Positions 26,340-35,738 of a stretch of 64,000 nt of DNA are shown in pieces (position 1 is the stretch's first letter; each line of letters begins with the position of its first letter). Position numbers and translations under genes: made by a program. The notes beneath the pieces are model-generated. The model was not told the origin of the DNA. It worked only from the letters and a program-made list of their open reading frames with translations, and did not search any database. The stretch lies in the NCBI GenBank assembly GCA_945862505.1, contig CAMAYJ010000001.1, positions 37,184 to 101,183 on the forward strand, given 5' to 3'. The stretch is from Bifidobacterium breve. Its GTDB lineage: Bacteria; Actinomycetota; Acidimicrobiia; Acidimicrobiales; Acidimicrobilacustridaceae.

Positions 26340-28610
26340 GTGCAGACATTCCTGCAATACACAATCTTGGGTCTTGCTCTTGGTGGCGCCTATTTCATCG
26401 CCGCATCCGGTCTTGTTGTGACTTACACGACCTCGGGCATCTTCAACTTCGCCCAGGGCGCAATCGCGATGCTCGCGGTCTTCACCTACTGGCAGTTCCG
26501 GTGGGGATGGGGATGGCCGGCCCCTCTGGCCCTACTCATGGTGCTCGGCATTTTGGCCCCACTTCTGGGAGCGGTTCTCTATCAGGTCGTGATGAAAAAT
26601 CTTCGTGGCACCTCTGAAGTCACCAAGATCATTGTGTCGATCGGCGTCATGCTCGGCTTGCAGGCGCTGGCAACTTGGGTTTGGAACCCAACCTCAAGTA
26701 CGCCGCGTCAGTTCCAAAAGTTCTTTGGACCAAACGCATTCGCTCATTTTGGAAGCCTCAGGGTTCCGTGGCACATCATCATTTCGTTCATTATCGCCAT
26801 CGCCATCGCGGTTGGTATTCGGTTTCTTTTTGTCCGCACCCGTTCTGGTGTTGCTATGCGAGCAGTTGTCGACGATCCGGAGCTCCTGCAGCTCAATGGC
26901 GGTCGCCCTGAACGTCTCGCGATGATCTCCTGGGCCGGTGGCTCATTCCTTGCAGCGCTGGCTGGCATCCTCATCCAGCCAATGATCGGTTCGGCCATGA
27001 GCGCCGGAGCGCTCACCCTTCTTGTCCTCGATGCATTTGCTGCCGCGATGTTTGGTCGCCTGCGCAGCCTTCCTCGCACCTTTATGGGTGCCCTCATCAT
27101 TGGTCTCACCACGACCTATGTCGTGGCCTACTTCCCGAGCAAGTGGACCTGGTCGAGTTCATTCCGCAACTCACTGCCGATGATCTTCCTTTTCATCATT
27201 CTTCTTGTGCTTCCGCAGGATCGTCTTCGAGGGGCAACGGTTCTCCGGCTTCGTGAACGATTCCGTATGCCTTCAGTGCGTACGGCATGGATTGCTGGGC
27301 TCACGATGATGATCGTGGTGTTCTGCCTCAAGGTCATCATGGCCAAGACGGGCGTCAATACGCTGACGCTTGCCCTCACCTTCGCGATTATTGCGTTGTC
27401 GTTGGTGCTCCTTACGGGCTTTGCCGGCGAGATCAACCTCGCTGCACTGTCGTTTGGCGCCATCGCTGTCATGGTCGTGTATCACTTCGGAATTTCCGGT
27501 ACCGGCACTGAGGCGCGCACAACGCTTTGGGGGATCCTTCTCGCCGCGGTGGTGACTGCTCTGGTCGGCGCACTCATTGCATTGCCTGCACTGCGATTGC
27601 GGGGCCTTTATTTGGCTCTCGCCACAATGGCATTTGGTGTGTTCATTTCCCGCATGGTGCTTACTGAGCGCTCCGAGAGGGAAATCTTTGGTTTGAAGTT
27701 CACGCTGTTCACATCGGGTCAGCTTGCAATTCCACGGCCAAAAATCGGTCCGATTGACTTCAATGGTGAGGACGCGTTCCTTTTCCTTTGTGCAGGGTTA
27801 TTCGTAGTCATAGGAATCGGCATGGTGTACCTGCGCCACAGCGGGTACGGGCGCCGCTTGACTGCAATGAAAGACAGCCCGGCGGCATCGGCCACACTTG
27901 GCATGAGCGTTGTCCGCCTCAAGCTTTCGATTTTTATGATGTCGGCAGCAATCGCCGGAATTGGTGGCGTCATGATGGCAGCGCAGGTCGGCACCGTGAA
28001 TTCCGATCGCTTCGACATCTTCTTGAGTCTTGCCCTCGCGATGATCACGGTTGTTGGTGGCATTGGCTACGTGTCGGGCGCGTTGTTCGCTGGGATCTTC
28101 TTGATCGCATTTATCGAAACGTTGAATCTCATGCTTAAGAAGTTTGCTGTCGATTACTCGAGCCTCGAGGCGATCTTTATGTTCTTCATCTCAGCGGTCA
28201 CGGTGCTGCCGGCAACGATCGGCATCACCATGGGCAAGAACCCCTCGGGTGCGGTGAGCGACATCGTCGAAGGAATGAATAAGGTCAAGCAGTCCAAGCC
28301 TCTCATGATCACAGTCATCGGTCTTGAAGCAGCGATCTGGGCGCTTACCGCTACGGAAGTCATCACCAACTGGCACTTCGTGATCTTGACGTTCGCGAAT
28401 CTCATCCTCGTGCCGATGGTCGGCGGGAAGTTCCTCATGGCCCGAGCGATGCGGGGTGTTCCAAAACCAGTACCACCTGAACTGATCGGAATCGATCGCC
28501 CATTTACCGATGAAGATCTGGCTGCTATGGATCAGGCGCTCAATCTTGATGGCGTTGTGATCCCGAGTTCGACCACCGTGCGAGAGGAGCCGGCAAATGC
28601 CTCTGCTTGA
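26340..28610 (+). CDS. Branched-chain amino acid-type (LIV/HAAT) ABC permease, LivH-LivM fusion
   Basis: N-terminal LivH-like GLALGGAYFIAASGLVVTYTTSGIFNFAQGAI; C-terminal LivM-like GFAGEINLAALSFGAIA...LPALRLRGLYLALATMAFG; GTG start 26340. Confidence 0.9.
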   Translation: MQTFLQYTILGLALGGAYFIAASGLVVTYTTSGIFNFAQGAIAMLAVFTYWQFRWGWGWPAPLALLMVLGILAPLLGAVLYQVVMKNLRGTSEVTKIIVSIGVMLGLQALATWVWNPTSSTPRQFQKFFGPNAFAHFGSLRVPWHIIISFIIAIAIAVGIRFLFVRTRSGVAMRAVVDDPELLQLNGGRPERLAMISWAGGSFLAALAGILIQPMIGSAMSAGALTLLVLDAFAAAMFGRLRSLPRTFMGALIIGLTTTYVVAYFPSKWTWSSSFRNSLPMIFLFIILLVLPQDRLRGATVLRLRERFRMPSVRTAWIAGLTMMIVVFCLKVIMAKTGVNTLTLALTFAIIALSLVLLTGFAGEINLAALSFGAIAVMVVYHFGISGTGTEARTTLWGILLAAVVTALVGALIALPALRLRGLYLALATMAFGVFISRMVLTERSEREIFGLKFTLFTSGQLAIPRPKIGPIDFNGEDAFLFLCAGLFVVIGIGMVYLRHSGYGRRLTAMKDSPAASATLGMSVVRLKLSIFMMSAAIAGIGGVMMAAQVGTVNSDRFDIFLSLALAMITVVGGIGYVSGALFAGIFLIAFIETLNLMLKKFAVDYSSLEAIFMFFISAVTVLPATIGITMGKNPSGAVSDIVEGMNKVKQSKPLMITVIGLEAAIWALTATEVITNWHFVILTFANLILVPMVGGKFLMARAMRGVPKPVPPELIGIDRPFTDEDLAAMDQALNLDGVVIPSSTTVREEPANASA

Positions 28611-29337
28611 AACTATTGGCGTCAAAGTTCGTTTCGGCGGAAACATTGCGCTTGACGATGTTTCGATTTCGGTCGAAGCCGGAAGTGTCACCGGGCTCAT
28701 TGGCCCCAACGGTGCGGGTAAGACCACGTTATTCAACACGATCACTGGGCTTCAGGCGCTCACTAGTGGGCAGATCCTCTTTAATGACAAAGACGTCACC
28801 AAGGAACCACCGCATAAGCGCACTCGTATGGGTCTTGCCCGCACGTTTCAGCGCCTCGAATTGTTTACGACGCTCTCGGTGCGCGACAACATTCGTGTTG
28901 CCGGCGAAATCCGTAACCGCTGGAGCCTTCGGACTCCGAAGATGGACGTCAATGCCGAAACCGATCGCATCATCAGCCTGGTCGGGTTGAGCGATGTCGC
29001 CGATCGCGAAGTTGGCGAGATTCCGACCGGAAAGGCACGAGTCGTCGAATTGGCCCGTGCCCTCATGATCCAACCGACGCTTGTTCTTCTCGATGAACCT
29101 GCTTCTGGCCAGACCGAAGAAGAAACTGGGCAGTTCGGACAACTGTTGCGTGACCTTGCTGGCGAAGGCCTCGGAATCTGCCTTGTTGAGCACGACATGT
29201 CGTTAGTCATGCAGGTCTGCGAAACCATTCACGTGCTTGATTTCGGTCGCATGATTGCAAGTGGCTCAGCAGAGTCAGTTCGCAATAATCCGACCGTGAT
29301 CGATGCCTACCTTGGTGCTCCGGAGAGTGTCGGATGA
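28597..29337 (+). CDS. LIV-type ABC transporter ATP-binding protein (LivG-like)
   Basis: GLIGPNGAGKTTLFNTITG, LARTFQRLELF, LVLLDEPASGQ. Confidence 0.9.
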   Translation: MPLLETIGVKVRFGGNIALDDVSISVEAGSVTGLIGPNGAGKTTLFNTITGLQALTSGQILFNDKDVTKEPPHKRTRMGLARTFQRLELFTTLSVRDNIRVAGEIRNRWSLRTPKMDVNAETDRIISLVGLSDVADREVGEIPTGKARVVELARALMIQPTLVLLDEPASGQTEEETGQFGQLLRDLAGEGLGICLVEHDMSLVMQVCETIHVLDFGRMIASGSAESVRNNPTVIDAYLGAPESVG

Positions 29338-30074
29338 GCGAAGCCCACTACCACGAAGATCATGGCGCCGTTGACGGAGCACCGTTGGTTGAACTTGTCG
29401 ACGTGCGCGCTGCGTACGGAACCATTGAAGTGCTCCACGGGGTCAGCCTTTCAGTTCCGCAAGGTTCCGTTGTTGCGCTCCTTGGCCCGAACGGCGCCGG
29501 CAAGTCCACGATTCTTAAGGTCATCTCTGGATTGCTGCCGCCCACTTCCGGCGAAGTTCGGCTCGCTGGTCGCATGGTGAATGGCGCTTCAGCTGATGAA
29601 CTTGCACGCATTGGTTTGTGCACCATTCCCGAAGGTCGCGGAGTGTTTCCGAACCTCAGCGTCCGAGAGAACCTTTGGATGGCGACCATGGCAGGCGTTC
29701 CGCTTGCCCAGGTTGAAGAAATCGCTTATGCCCGTTTCCCTCGTCTTGGTGAACGTCGCAAGCAGCTTGCCGGCACATTGTCCGGCGGCGAACAGCAAAT
29801 GTTGTCGATGGCACGGGCTCTGTCTGTGAATCCATCGGTACTGCTCCTCGACGAATTGTCGATGGGTCTGGCCCCGCTCGTCGTGGCCAACCTCTACGAG
29901 ATCGTGGCTCAGGTCTCGCAAGAGGGCGTGTCGATCCTGGTGTCCGAGCAGTTTGCTCGGACGGTGTTGGGCATTGCTCAATACGCCGCGATCGTCCTCC
30001 ACGGGAATATCACCAGAGTGGGTACTCCTGCTGAGCTCGAAGATGAATTGTCCGCTGCCTACCTTGGATCTTGA
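29334..30074 (+). CDS. LIV-type ABC transporter ATP-binding protein (LivF-like)
   Basis: LLGPNGAGKSTILKVISGLL, LSGGEQQMLSMARAL, LLLDELSMGLAPLV. Confidence 0.9.
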   Translation: MSEAHYHEDHGAVDGAPLVELVDVRAAYGTIEVLHGVSLSVPQGSVVALLGPNGAGKSTILKVISGLLPPTSGEVRLAGRMVNGASADELARIGLCTIPEGRGVFPNLSVRENLWMATMAGVPLAQVEEIAYARFPRLGERRKQLAGTLSGGEQQMLSMARALSVNPSVLLLDELSMGLAPLVVANLYEIVAQVSQEGVSILVSEQFARTVLGIAQYAAIVLHGNITRVGTPAELEDELSAAYLGS

Positions 30075-30086
30075 GACCGGAGAAAA

Positions 30087-30455
30087 ATGGAAACCACTGG
30101 TGATCGCATTGAGCAGTTCAAGTCCGAAGTGACGGACCTGAACTTGAAGACTGGTAACCCCAGTCGAGAAAAAACACTTCAGACAATCGGCTTCGTCCTG
30201 ATGCTCGTCGGCATCATCGGCGGAATCATTTGCTACGTCGGCGCAAAGAACGCGAGCGGCGACGTCGGCATCGCAGCGGCCAAGATTCAAGAACAGATTG
30301 TCTTCGCAATCTGGTTCCTGATCCTTACCGTGGTTGGCGCAGCGATGTTCCTCCGCTACGCACTGGCCAGTTTCCTGCGCATGTGGCTTCTTCGTCAGCT
30401 CTATGAAGGTCAGGCCAATACTGACCGAATCGTCGACGCAGTCTCTAAGCGCTGA
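30087..30455 (+). CDS. Small two-TM membrane protein, transporter-associated (paralog of 51199..51555)
   Basis: RIEQFKSEV...TLQTIGFVLMLVGIIGGIICYVGA...IVFAIWFLILTVVGAAMFLRYALASFLRMWLLRQLYEGQANTDRI; clear similarity to the second copy. Confidence 0.8.
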   Translation: METTGDRIEQFKSEVTDLNLKTGNPSREKTLQTIGFVLMLVGIIGGIICYVGAKNASGDVGIAAAKIQEQIVFAIWFLILTVVGAAMFLRYALASFLRMWLLRQLYEGQANTDRIVDAVSKR

Positions 30456-31261
30456 TGGGCACCATTGTCGTGACCGGTTCCGGCTCGGGAATCGGTGCTG
30501 CGACCGCTGCACGTCTTCGCGCCGATGGCCACACGGTCATTGGTGTCGATCTGCGCGGTGCCGAAATCGAGGCAGACCTTGGTACTCCCGAAGGCCGAAA
30601 ATCGGCAATCAAGACAGTTGGCGAAGCATGTGGGGGAGTCCTTGACGGAGTCGTGACCTGTGCGGGTATCGCTGGGCTTCCGGGCCGTCCAGCATCGCTT
30701 CTCGCGTCGGTGAACTACTTCGGAACGGTCGAGATCATGGTCGGGCTCCGGCCGATGCTGGCCAAGGGCACCAATCCTTCGGCCGTCGCCATCAGTTCAA
30801 ACTCGACAACGACAGCTCCCGGTTACAGCCTTGCGCTTACCGAGGCATGCCTCGCCGGAGACGAAGATGCCGCACGCATCGAAGCAGACAAGGGCAACTC
30901 GATCATTGAGTATGCAGCCACCAAGTTGGCTGTCGCTCGGTGGATTCGTCGTAATGCCATTACCGATGAGTGGGCGGGCGCAGGTATCCGACTCAACGCG
31001 ATTGCTCCAGGCATGATCGCCACTCCGATGATCGAGGAAGGCGCAACCGACGCGAACCTCAAAGTTCAACTCGACATGTTCAAAGACACGATCGCGCTTG
31101 GTCGTGCAGGCAAGCCTGAAGAAGTAGCCGCATTCTTGGCATTTCTTCTTTCACCCGAAGCTGGATTCTTTTGTGGTTCGGTGCTGTTTATCGATGGCGG
31201 TACCGACGCCCGGTTCCGTGCCGATGATTTCCCGGCGCGCTGGGAGATTCCTGGAATGTGA
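30455..31261 (+). CDS. SDR family oxidoreductase (3-alpha-HSD-like)
   Basis: IVVTGSGSGIGAATAARL, VTCAGIAG, YAATKLAVARWIRR; start overlaps the preceding stop. Confidence 0.85.
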   Translation: MGTIVVTGSGSGIGAATAARLRADGHTVIGVDLRGAEIEADLGTPEGRKSAIKTVGEACGGVLDGVVTCAGIAGLPGRPASLLASVNYFGTVEIMVGLRPMLAKGTNPSAVAISSNSTTTAPGYSLALTEACLAGDEDAARIEADKGNSIIEYAATKLAVARWIRRNAITDEWAGAGIRLNAIAPGMIATPMIEEGATDANLKVQLDMFKDTIALGRAGKPEEVAAFLAFLLSPEAGFFCGSVLFIDGGTDARFRADDFPARWEIPGM

Positions 31262-31311
31262 ACTCTCGGTCGTCGAACTCGTGTGTAACGGGTTTTTCGA
31301 CCGGGAAGTTC

Positions 31312-32103
31312 TTACATTCCAGTAAAGACTTGGCGCATGTTCGCCAACCAGGCGTTCACATCGACGTTGCGCTTCGTTGATGTTTGCGCTTCTCGTTCGC
31401 CGGCGTAGGTGACGAACGATTCGGTATCGAGGCAGGCGAGAAGTGCGATGGCGACTTCTTCTGATGTTGATGTTGTTGAAGGGTCACTCGGAAATGGTGC
31501 GTTGTTGCCCGGTTTATCGGCGGAGAACTCGCTTGCCGTTGTGCCGGGGACGAACAAGTGTGCCCTCACGTTGGTCTTGCCCAGTTCGACGTAGAGGCCC
31601 TCGGTGAAGAATTCAAGGGCGGCCTTGCTGGCGGAATAGGCACTCACCCCGAAGGCGGCCATATGCACGCCCATCGACGAAACGTTCACAATGTCACCGC
31701 TATCGCGCTCGAGCATGTGGGGGAGCATCGCCAGTGTGAGACGAACCGGCGAGAAGTAATTGATGGCCATGACGCCTTCGACGTCATCGGCCGTCATCTG
31801 ATCGGTGCGCTTTCGTTTTGGCACGCCCGCGTTGTTGACCAGCACATCAACCCGACCATCGAGAGACTCGATGAGAGTAGAAGCGAGCCCATCGATCGAA
31901 TCGAGTTCCGAAAGATCAGCGACAACCATTGTCGAGTTGGGTGAGTAAGCTTGGCAACGTTCAAGCACCGTGGCGAGACGATCGGCGCGACGAGCGACGA
32001 TCGCAACTCGCGCGCCACGCTGGGCCGCTTCGATTGCGAGTGCTTCACCGATACCGGAGGAAGCTCCGGTGACGACGATGTTGCGGCCAGTGAGGTCGCT
32101 CAT
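31312..32103 (-). CDS. SDR family oxidoreductase
   Basis: IVVTGASSGIGEALA, LVNNAGVPK, YSASKAALEFF. Confidence 0.85.
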   Translation of the reverse strand: MSDLTGRNIVVTGASSGIGEALAIEAAQRGARVAIVARRADRLATVLERCQAYSPNSTMVVADLSELDSIDGLASTLIESLDGRVDVLVNNAGVPKRKRTDQMTADDVEGVMAINYFSPVRLTLAMLPHMLERDSGDIVNVSSMGVHMAAFGVSAYSASKAALEFFTEGLYVELGKTNVRAHLFVPGTTASEFSADKPGNNAPFPSDPSTTSTSEEVAIALLACLDTESFVTYAGEREAQTSTKRNVDVNAWLANMRQVFTGM

Positions 32104-33030
32104 CTACTTGATTCCGTGGCGCTTTTCGAAAGCATCGCGGATGCCATCGCGCCAGCTGACGTTGCATGGTCCGGTAAGTGCCGCGCGCTTGGTGTTGTCG
32201 GTGACGGAACCTCGAAGCGTTCCTTCGGCGGGAACCGAGTTCACTACTGGGTCGATACCAGCGAGTTCGCCGATGTAGGCACACCATTCCTGAACGCTGG
32301 CCGGTTCGTCGCCGGCCCAGTTCACAATCGTTGCTTCGGTTGACGACGCGCCGTCGAGCAGCGCTTCGGCCTGAGAGGTGATGTCATCGGTATGGATCGG
32401 CATGTACATGCACGGATCCCAGCGCGTAGTGACGGGGTTGCCGGCCATAAGTGCATCCATCTGCATGATGGGAAGGCCGCCAGTGCCGTCGGGACCATAG
32501 GACGCGTTCATGCGGGCGATGGTGACAGGAAGGTCAAACAGCCGAGCACAAGTGCGCGCAACGGCTTCCTGGGAGATCTTCGACATGGAGTAACTCGGCG
32601 CATGAGCGGCATTGACGTCGCCCAGAGCGTCGGTCTCTTTGAATACATGCCAGGGATCGCCATCGGTCGGTGGCTTGTAGACCGAATGCGTTGACATCAC
32701 GAGAGCCGCTTTTGCACTTCGGCAGTGATGCAGCAACAACCCAGTGCCCTCGGCGTTGGCGCGAATAGCAAAGTCGTAATCAAGACCAGCGACCTGCACA
32801 ACGGCAAGGTGCAACACGTAGGTGAAGTCAGTGGGAAGTTCACTGAAGTCGGGATCGGCAAGATCAACGGCCAGCGTCTTCACGCCGACGTCTTCAACCT
32901 GCTTGCGAGTTGCCGGATCGCCGAACCGAGCAATGCCCCAGACCTCGTTGTCTTTGGCGAGATCGCGAGCCATAGGAAACGCGATTTGTCCGGCGGGTCC
33001 GGTTATGAGGATCTTCTCGTCGCTCAGCAT
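32104..33030 (-). CDS. NAD(P)-dependent epimerase/dehydratase-like protein
   Basis: KILITGPAGQIAFPMARDL, YSMSKISQEA; tandem paralog of the next gene, same length. Confidence 0.8.
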   Translation of the reverse strand: MLSDEKILITGPAGQIAFPMARDLAKDNEVWGIARFGDPATRKQVEDVGVKTLAVDLADPDFSELPTDFTYVLHLAVVQVAGLDYDFAIRANAEGTGLLLHHCRSAKAALVMSTHSVYKPPTDGDPWHVFKETDALGDVNAAHAPSYSMSKISQEAVARTCARLFDLPVTIARMNASYGPDGTGGLPIMQMDALMAGNPVTTRWDPCMYMPIHTDDITSQAEALLDGASSTEATIVNWAGDEPASVQEWCAYIGELAGIDPVVNSVPAEGTLRGSVTDNTKRAALTGPCNVSWRDGIRDAFEKRHGIK

Positions 33031-33032
33031 GG

Positions 33033-33959
33033 TCAGCCTTTAAACAAATCGGGGAAGCAGCTCTGGGCCATCTCGCGAAAACCCTCACGCCATTCAACGG
33101 TGGGGGTCCATCCGAGACCGAGAAGCTTCGATGGGTCGACAGGGTTCGGAGGAATGCACTGTTCGCTGACGAGCAAGGGAATCTCAACGCCGGTGAGCTT
33201 CGTGAGTTCGGCGGTCCAGTCCTCAATGCTCACGAGTTCCGGCGCACACCAGTTGAAGATCGGTGGGGGAACGTCAGCCTGTTCAAGCAGATACGGCAAC
33301 GACCCGAGGATGTCGCGATCGTGCAAGAAACAATGCGTGTTTGGTGCATCGGCACTGATCGTGGTGGGGATGCCCATCTGGGCAAGCGTGATCATCATTT
33401 GCGGCCAACCGTGACCGGGGCCGTAAGGAACATCGAGGCGCGCAATGACGGCAGGAACACCGAAACGCTTCGAGGCGTACTTCACGGCTGACTCCGCTGC
33501 GATCTTCGAGATCGAATAGGTCGTCATGAATCCCATGGCTCGGTGGTTATCGCCGAGGTCATCGGTTTCAACATGACTCACATGGCCGTTGGGTTCGTAC
33601 ACGGCACAGGACGAGCAATGGAAGAACGCTTTGACACCCTTCACTCGTTCCATCAAAAGAGCGACGCCTTCTGCATTGGCTGAGAGGTCACGATCGAAGT
33701 TGTTCGACTTCGCGACCGCCATATTGATGACGTAATCGAGACCATCGGGAATCTCATCGAACGATGCGGTCTCGAGGTCGATGGCGACGGGGATAATGCC
33801 GTCGGCTTCAACCTTTGCTCGTGCATCTGTATCGGCAAAGCGCGAGGTTCCGTACACGGTATTGCCAGCGGCAACAAGATTGCGGGCGAGGGGCCCGGCA
33901 ACCTGTCCGGTGACTCCGGTGAGCAGGATCTTCGCTCCTGTGAGTGGTGCAGTCGCCAT
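33033..33959 (-). CDS. NAD(P)-dependent epimerase/dehydratase-like protein
   Basis: KILLTGVTGQVAGPLARNLV, YSISKIAAESA. Confidence 0.8.
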   Translation of the reverse strand: MATAPLTGAKILLTGVTGQVAGPLARNLVAAGNTVYGTSRFADTDARAKVEADGIIPVAIDLETASFDEIPDGLDYVINMAVAKSNNFDRDLSANAEGVALLMERVKGVKAFFHCSSCAVYEPNGHVSHVETDDLGDNHRAMGFMTTYSISKIAAESAVKYASKRFGVPAVIARLDVPYGPGHGWPQMMITLAQMGIPTTISADAPNTHCFLHDRDILGSLPYLLEQADVPPPIFNWCAPELVSIEDWTAELTKLTGVEIPLLVSEQCIPPNPVDPSKLLGLGWTPTVEWREGFREMAQSCFPDLFKG

Positions 33960-34762
33960 TAGATCTTGTCCGTGTAGTCGTCGGTGCCGAAGTTGGTCTG
34001 TTGGAACGGGCTGGTCCACACATGCGTGGCGAGTCCGCTCTCATTGATTGCTTTACCGATCTTGGCGTAGCCCTTTTCCCAACCCTTTTCGGCGTCGTGA
34101 TCGAGGAAATGGAGTTGCAAGAATCGGCGTGGGCCGGCTGCCGGTCGTACGACATCGGCAGGCGCGTCATCGGAAAGAGGAATAGCGGTGCCGCTGCCCA
34201 CGAGGTCGGGGCCCCACTTCTTCGTGAACGCGCTCTGCAACCAATTCTTGCGGAACCAGGCATCCCACTCATCGTGAGTCACGCCTTCGTTGAGATCGCC
34301 GGCGACCACGACAAAGCCGGGATAACCGTGATCGAGGCCGAGTTCAATTGTGCAGCCCTTGGGGTCGCGCTGTTCGCTCCAGCGCATGTCGTAGAGCAGT
34401 GTGTGGATGTGATCGCGTTCAGCGAACATGCGGCCTTCTTGATGCAGCATGTTGACGTTGTCGACGTTCCATCGGTTGCATTCGTCGGTTGTGCCCTTTT
34501 GCCACCAGTAGACCGCGAGGTACGACCCGGTCTTCGGGTCTGGGGTCATGTCATTGGTGGCCTTCGAACGAAGCTTCTTGAGTCGACGAGTGGCCACGAA
34601 GCGGTCGCCCGCGAACACATTCGGGCCCATGAGGCAGCCCGAATAGAAGTGGTCATGTTCGTACCAGCGGTTGTACGCAACCTCGAAGCCCTCATGAGGC
34701 TCGACCATTGTGAATAGGAATGTCCCGACCTTGACCGGGTAGTCCTTCTCTGAAAGTGCCAC
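33959..34762 (-). CDS. Uncharacterised protein, possible EthD/dimeric alpha-beta barrel-like
   Basis: KVGTFLFTMVEPHEGFEVAYNRWYEHDHFYSGCLMGPNVFAGDRFVATRRL resembles an EthD-type N-terminus; stop/start TAATG overlap with the downstream epimerase. Confidence 0.5.
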   Translation of the reverse strand: MALSEKDYPVKVGTFLFTMVEPHEGFEVAYNRWYEHDHFYSGCLMGPNVFAGDRFVATRRLKKLRSKATNDMTPDPKTGSYLAVYWWQKGTTDECNRWNVDNVNMLHQEGRMFAERDHIHTLLYDMRWSEQRDPKGCTIELGLDHGYPGFVVVAGDLNEGVTHDEWDAWFRKNWLQSAFTKKWGPDLVGSGTAIPLSDDAPADVVRPAAGPRRFLQLHFLDHDAEKGWEKGYAKIGKAINESGLATHVWTSPFQQTNFGTDDYTDKI

Positions 34763-34805
34763 GTTTCCCCCTCGGAATTTGTGAGGAGGCCACGTTAGTT
34801 CCGGT

Positions 34806-35717
34806 TTAGCGGGCCAGGAGTGGGCCTACCTGGGTTCCGAAGGTCTCAACCTGCTCGGCGTACTCTGCCGCACTATCGGCGTCGAACTTCACCTGTATTT
34901 GGTTCACTTCGGCGGGGGTCTCGGCCATGATCGCCTCGGCGATCTGTTCCGGCGAACCCGTGTGGCAAGGCTGACGGCGTTGGCTCGATGGTGTGCCCAC
35001 GTAGACATACGGGGTCACGACGTGACCGAAGGCGAACGGTTCGTCGGTCTTTCCCAACTTCTCTCGGGTGGAAAGCAAAAGGTCAAGGCTTTCACGGGTG
35101 GCGGGGCCCTGGGGCAACCAACCTTCGTAGGCGGCGGCGCGACGGATGGCGGGATTTGATGACCCCCCGATCCAAATCGGCGGCCGAGGCGACTGAACTG
35201 GTCGAGGGAGTGCGCCCATGTTTCCGACGTAGGTGTTGGAAAGCGCCTCGGCAAAGTCGACGAGTGTGGAATCGGTAAGTGGTCCTCGATCAGCAAACGA
35301 CACGCCGAGTGCGTCGAATTCCTCATCGACGTAACCGGCTCCGATGCCGGCGATTGCCCGTCCACCGGAAAGATGGTCGAGCGTTTCGAATCCTTTTGCC
35401 GAAGTGAGTGCGTGGCGATAGGCGATCACATACACATGACTGAGTAACGCGACATTTTCGGTTGCTGACGCGAGAAAGCCAAGGGTGGTAAGGCAGTCCT
35501 GCCACCACAGCCCCATCGTCGGAACTCTTTCCTCGGGGACCGTGATGTGATCGCAAACTGCGACATAGAAATAGCCGCTGCGGTCAGCTGCTTGAGCAAT
35601 ACGGAGAAGGTCTTTTGGTGTCGCGTTGGCTTCCCACTTCGCGGCGAAGCGCGGGCCCTGCGATTGGATTGGCAACTGCGTGCCAAAGACGATCGTTCCT
35701 TGAGGGATTTCAAGCAT
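34806..35717 (-). CDS. LLM class flavin/F420-dependent oxidoreductase
   Basis: GYFYVAVCDHITVPEERVPTMGLWWQDCLTTLGFLASATENVALLSHVYVIAYRHALTSAKGFETLDHLSGGRAIAGIGAGY. Confidence 0.85.
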   Translation of the reverse strand: MLEIPQGTIVFGTQLPIQSQGPRFAAKWEANATPKDLLRIAQAADRSGYFYVAVCDHITVPEERVPTMGLWWQDCLTTLGFLASATENVALLSHVYVIAYRHALTSAKGFETLDHLSGGRAIAGIGAGYVDEEFDALGVSFADRGPLTDSTLVDFAEALSNTYVGNMGALPRPVQSPRPPIWIGGSSNPAIRRAAAYEGWLPQGPATRESLDLLLSTREKLGKTDEPFAFGHVVTPYVYVGTPSSQRRQPCHTGSPEQIAEAIMAETPAEVNQIQVKFDADSAAEYAEQVETFGTQVGPLLAR

Positions 35718-35738
35718 GACTGTGACGATACTTGTGGT

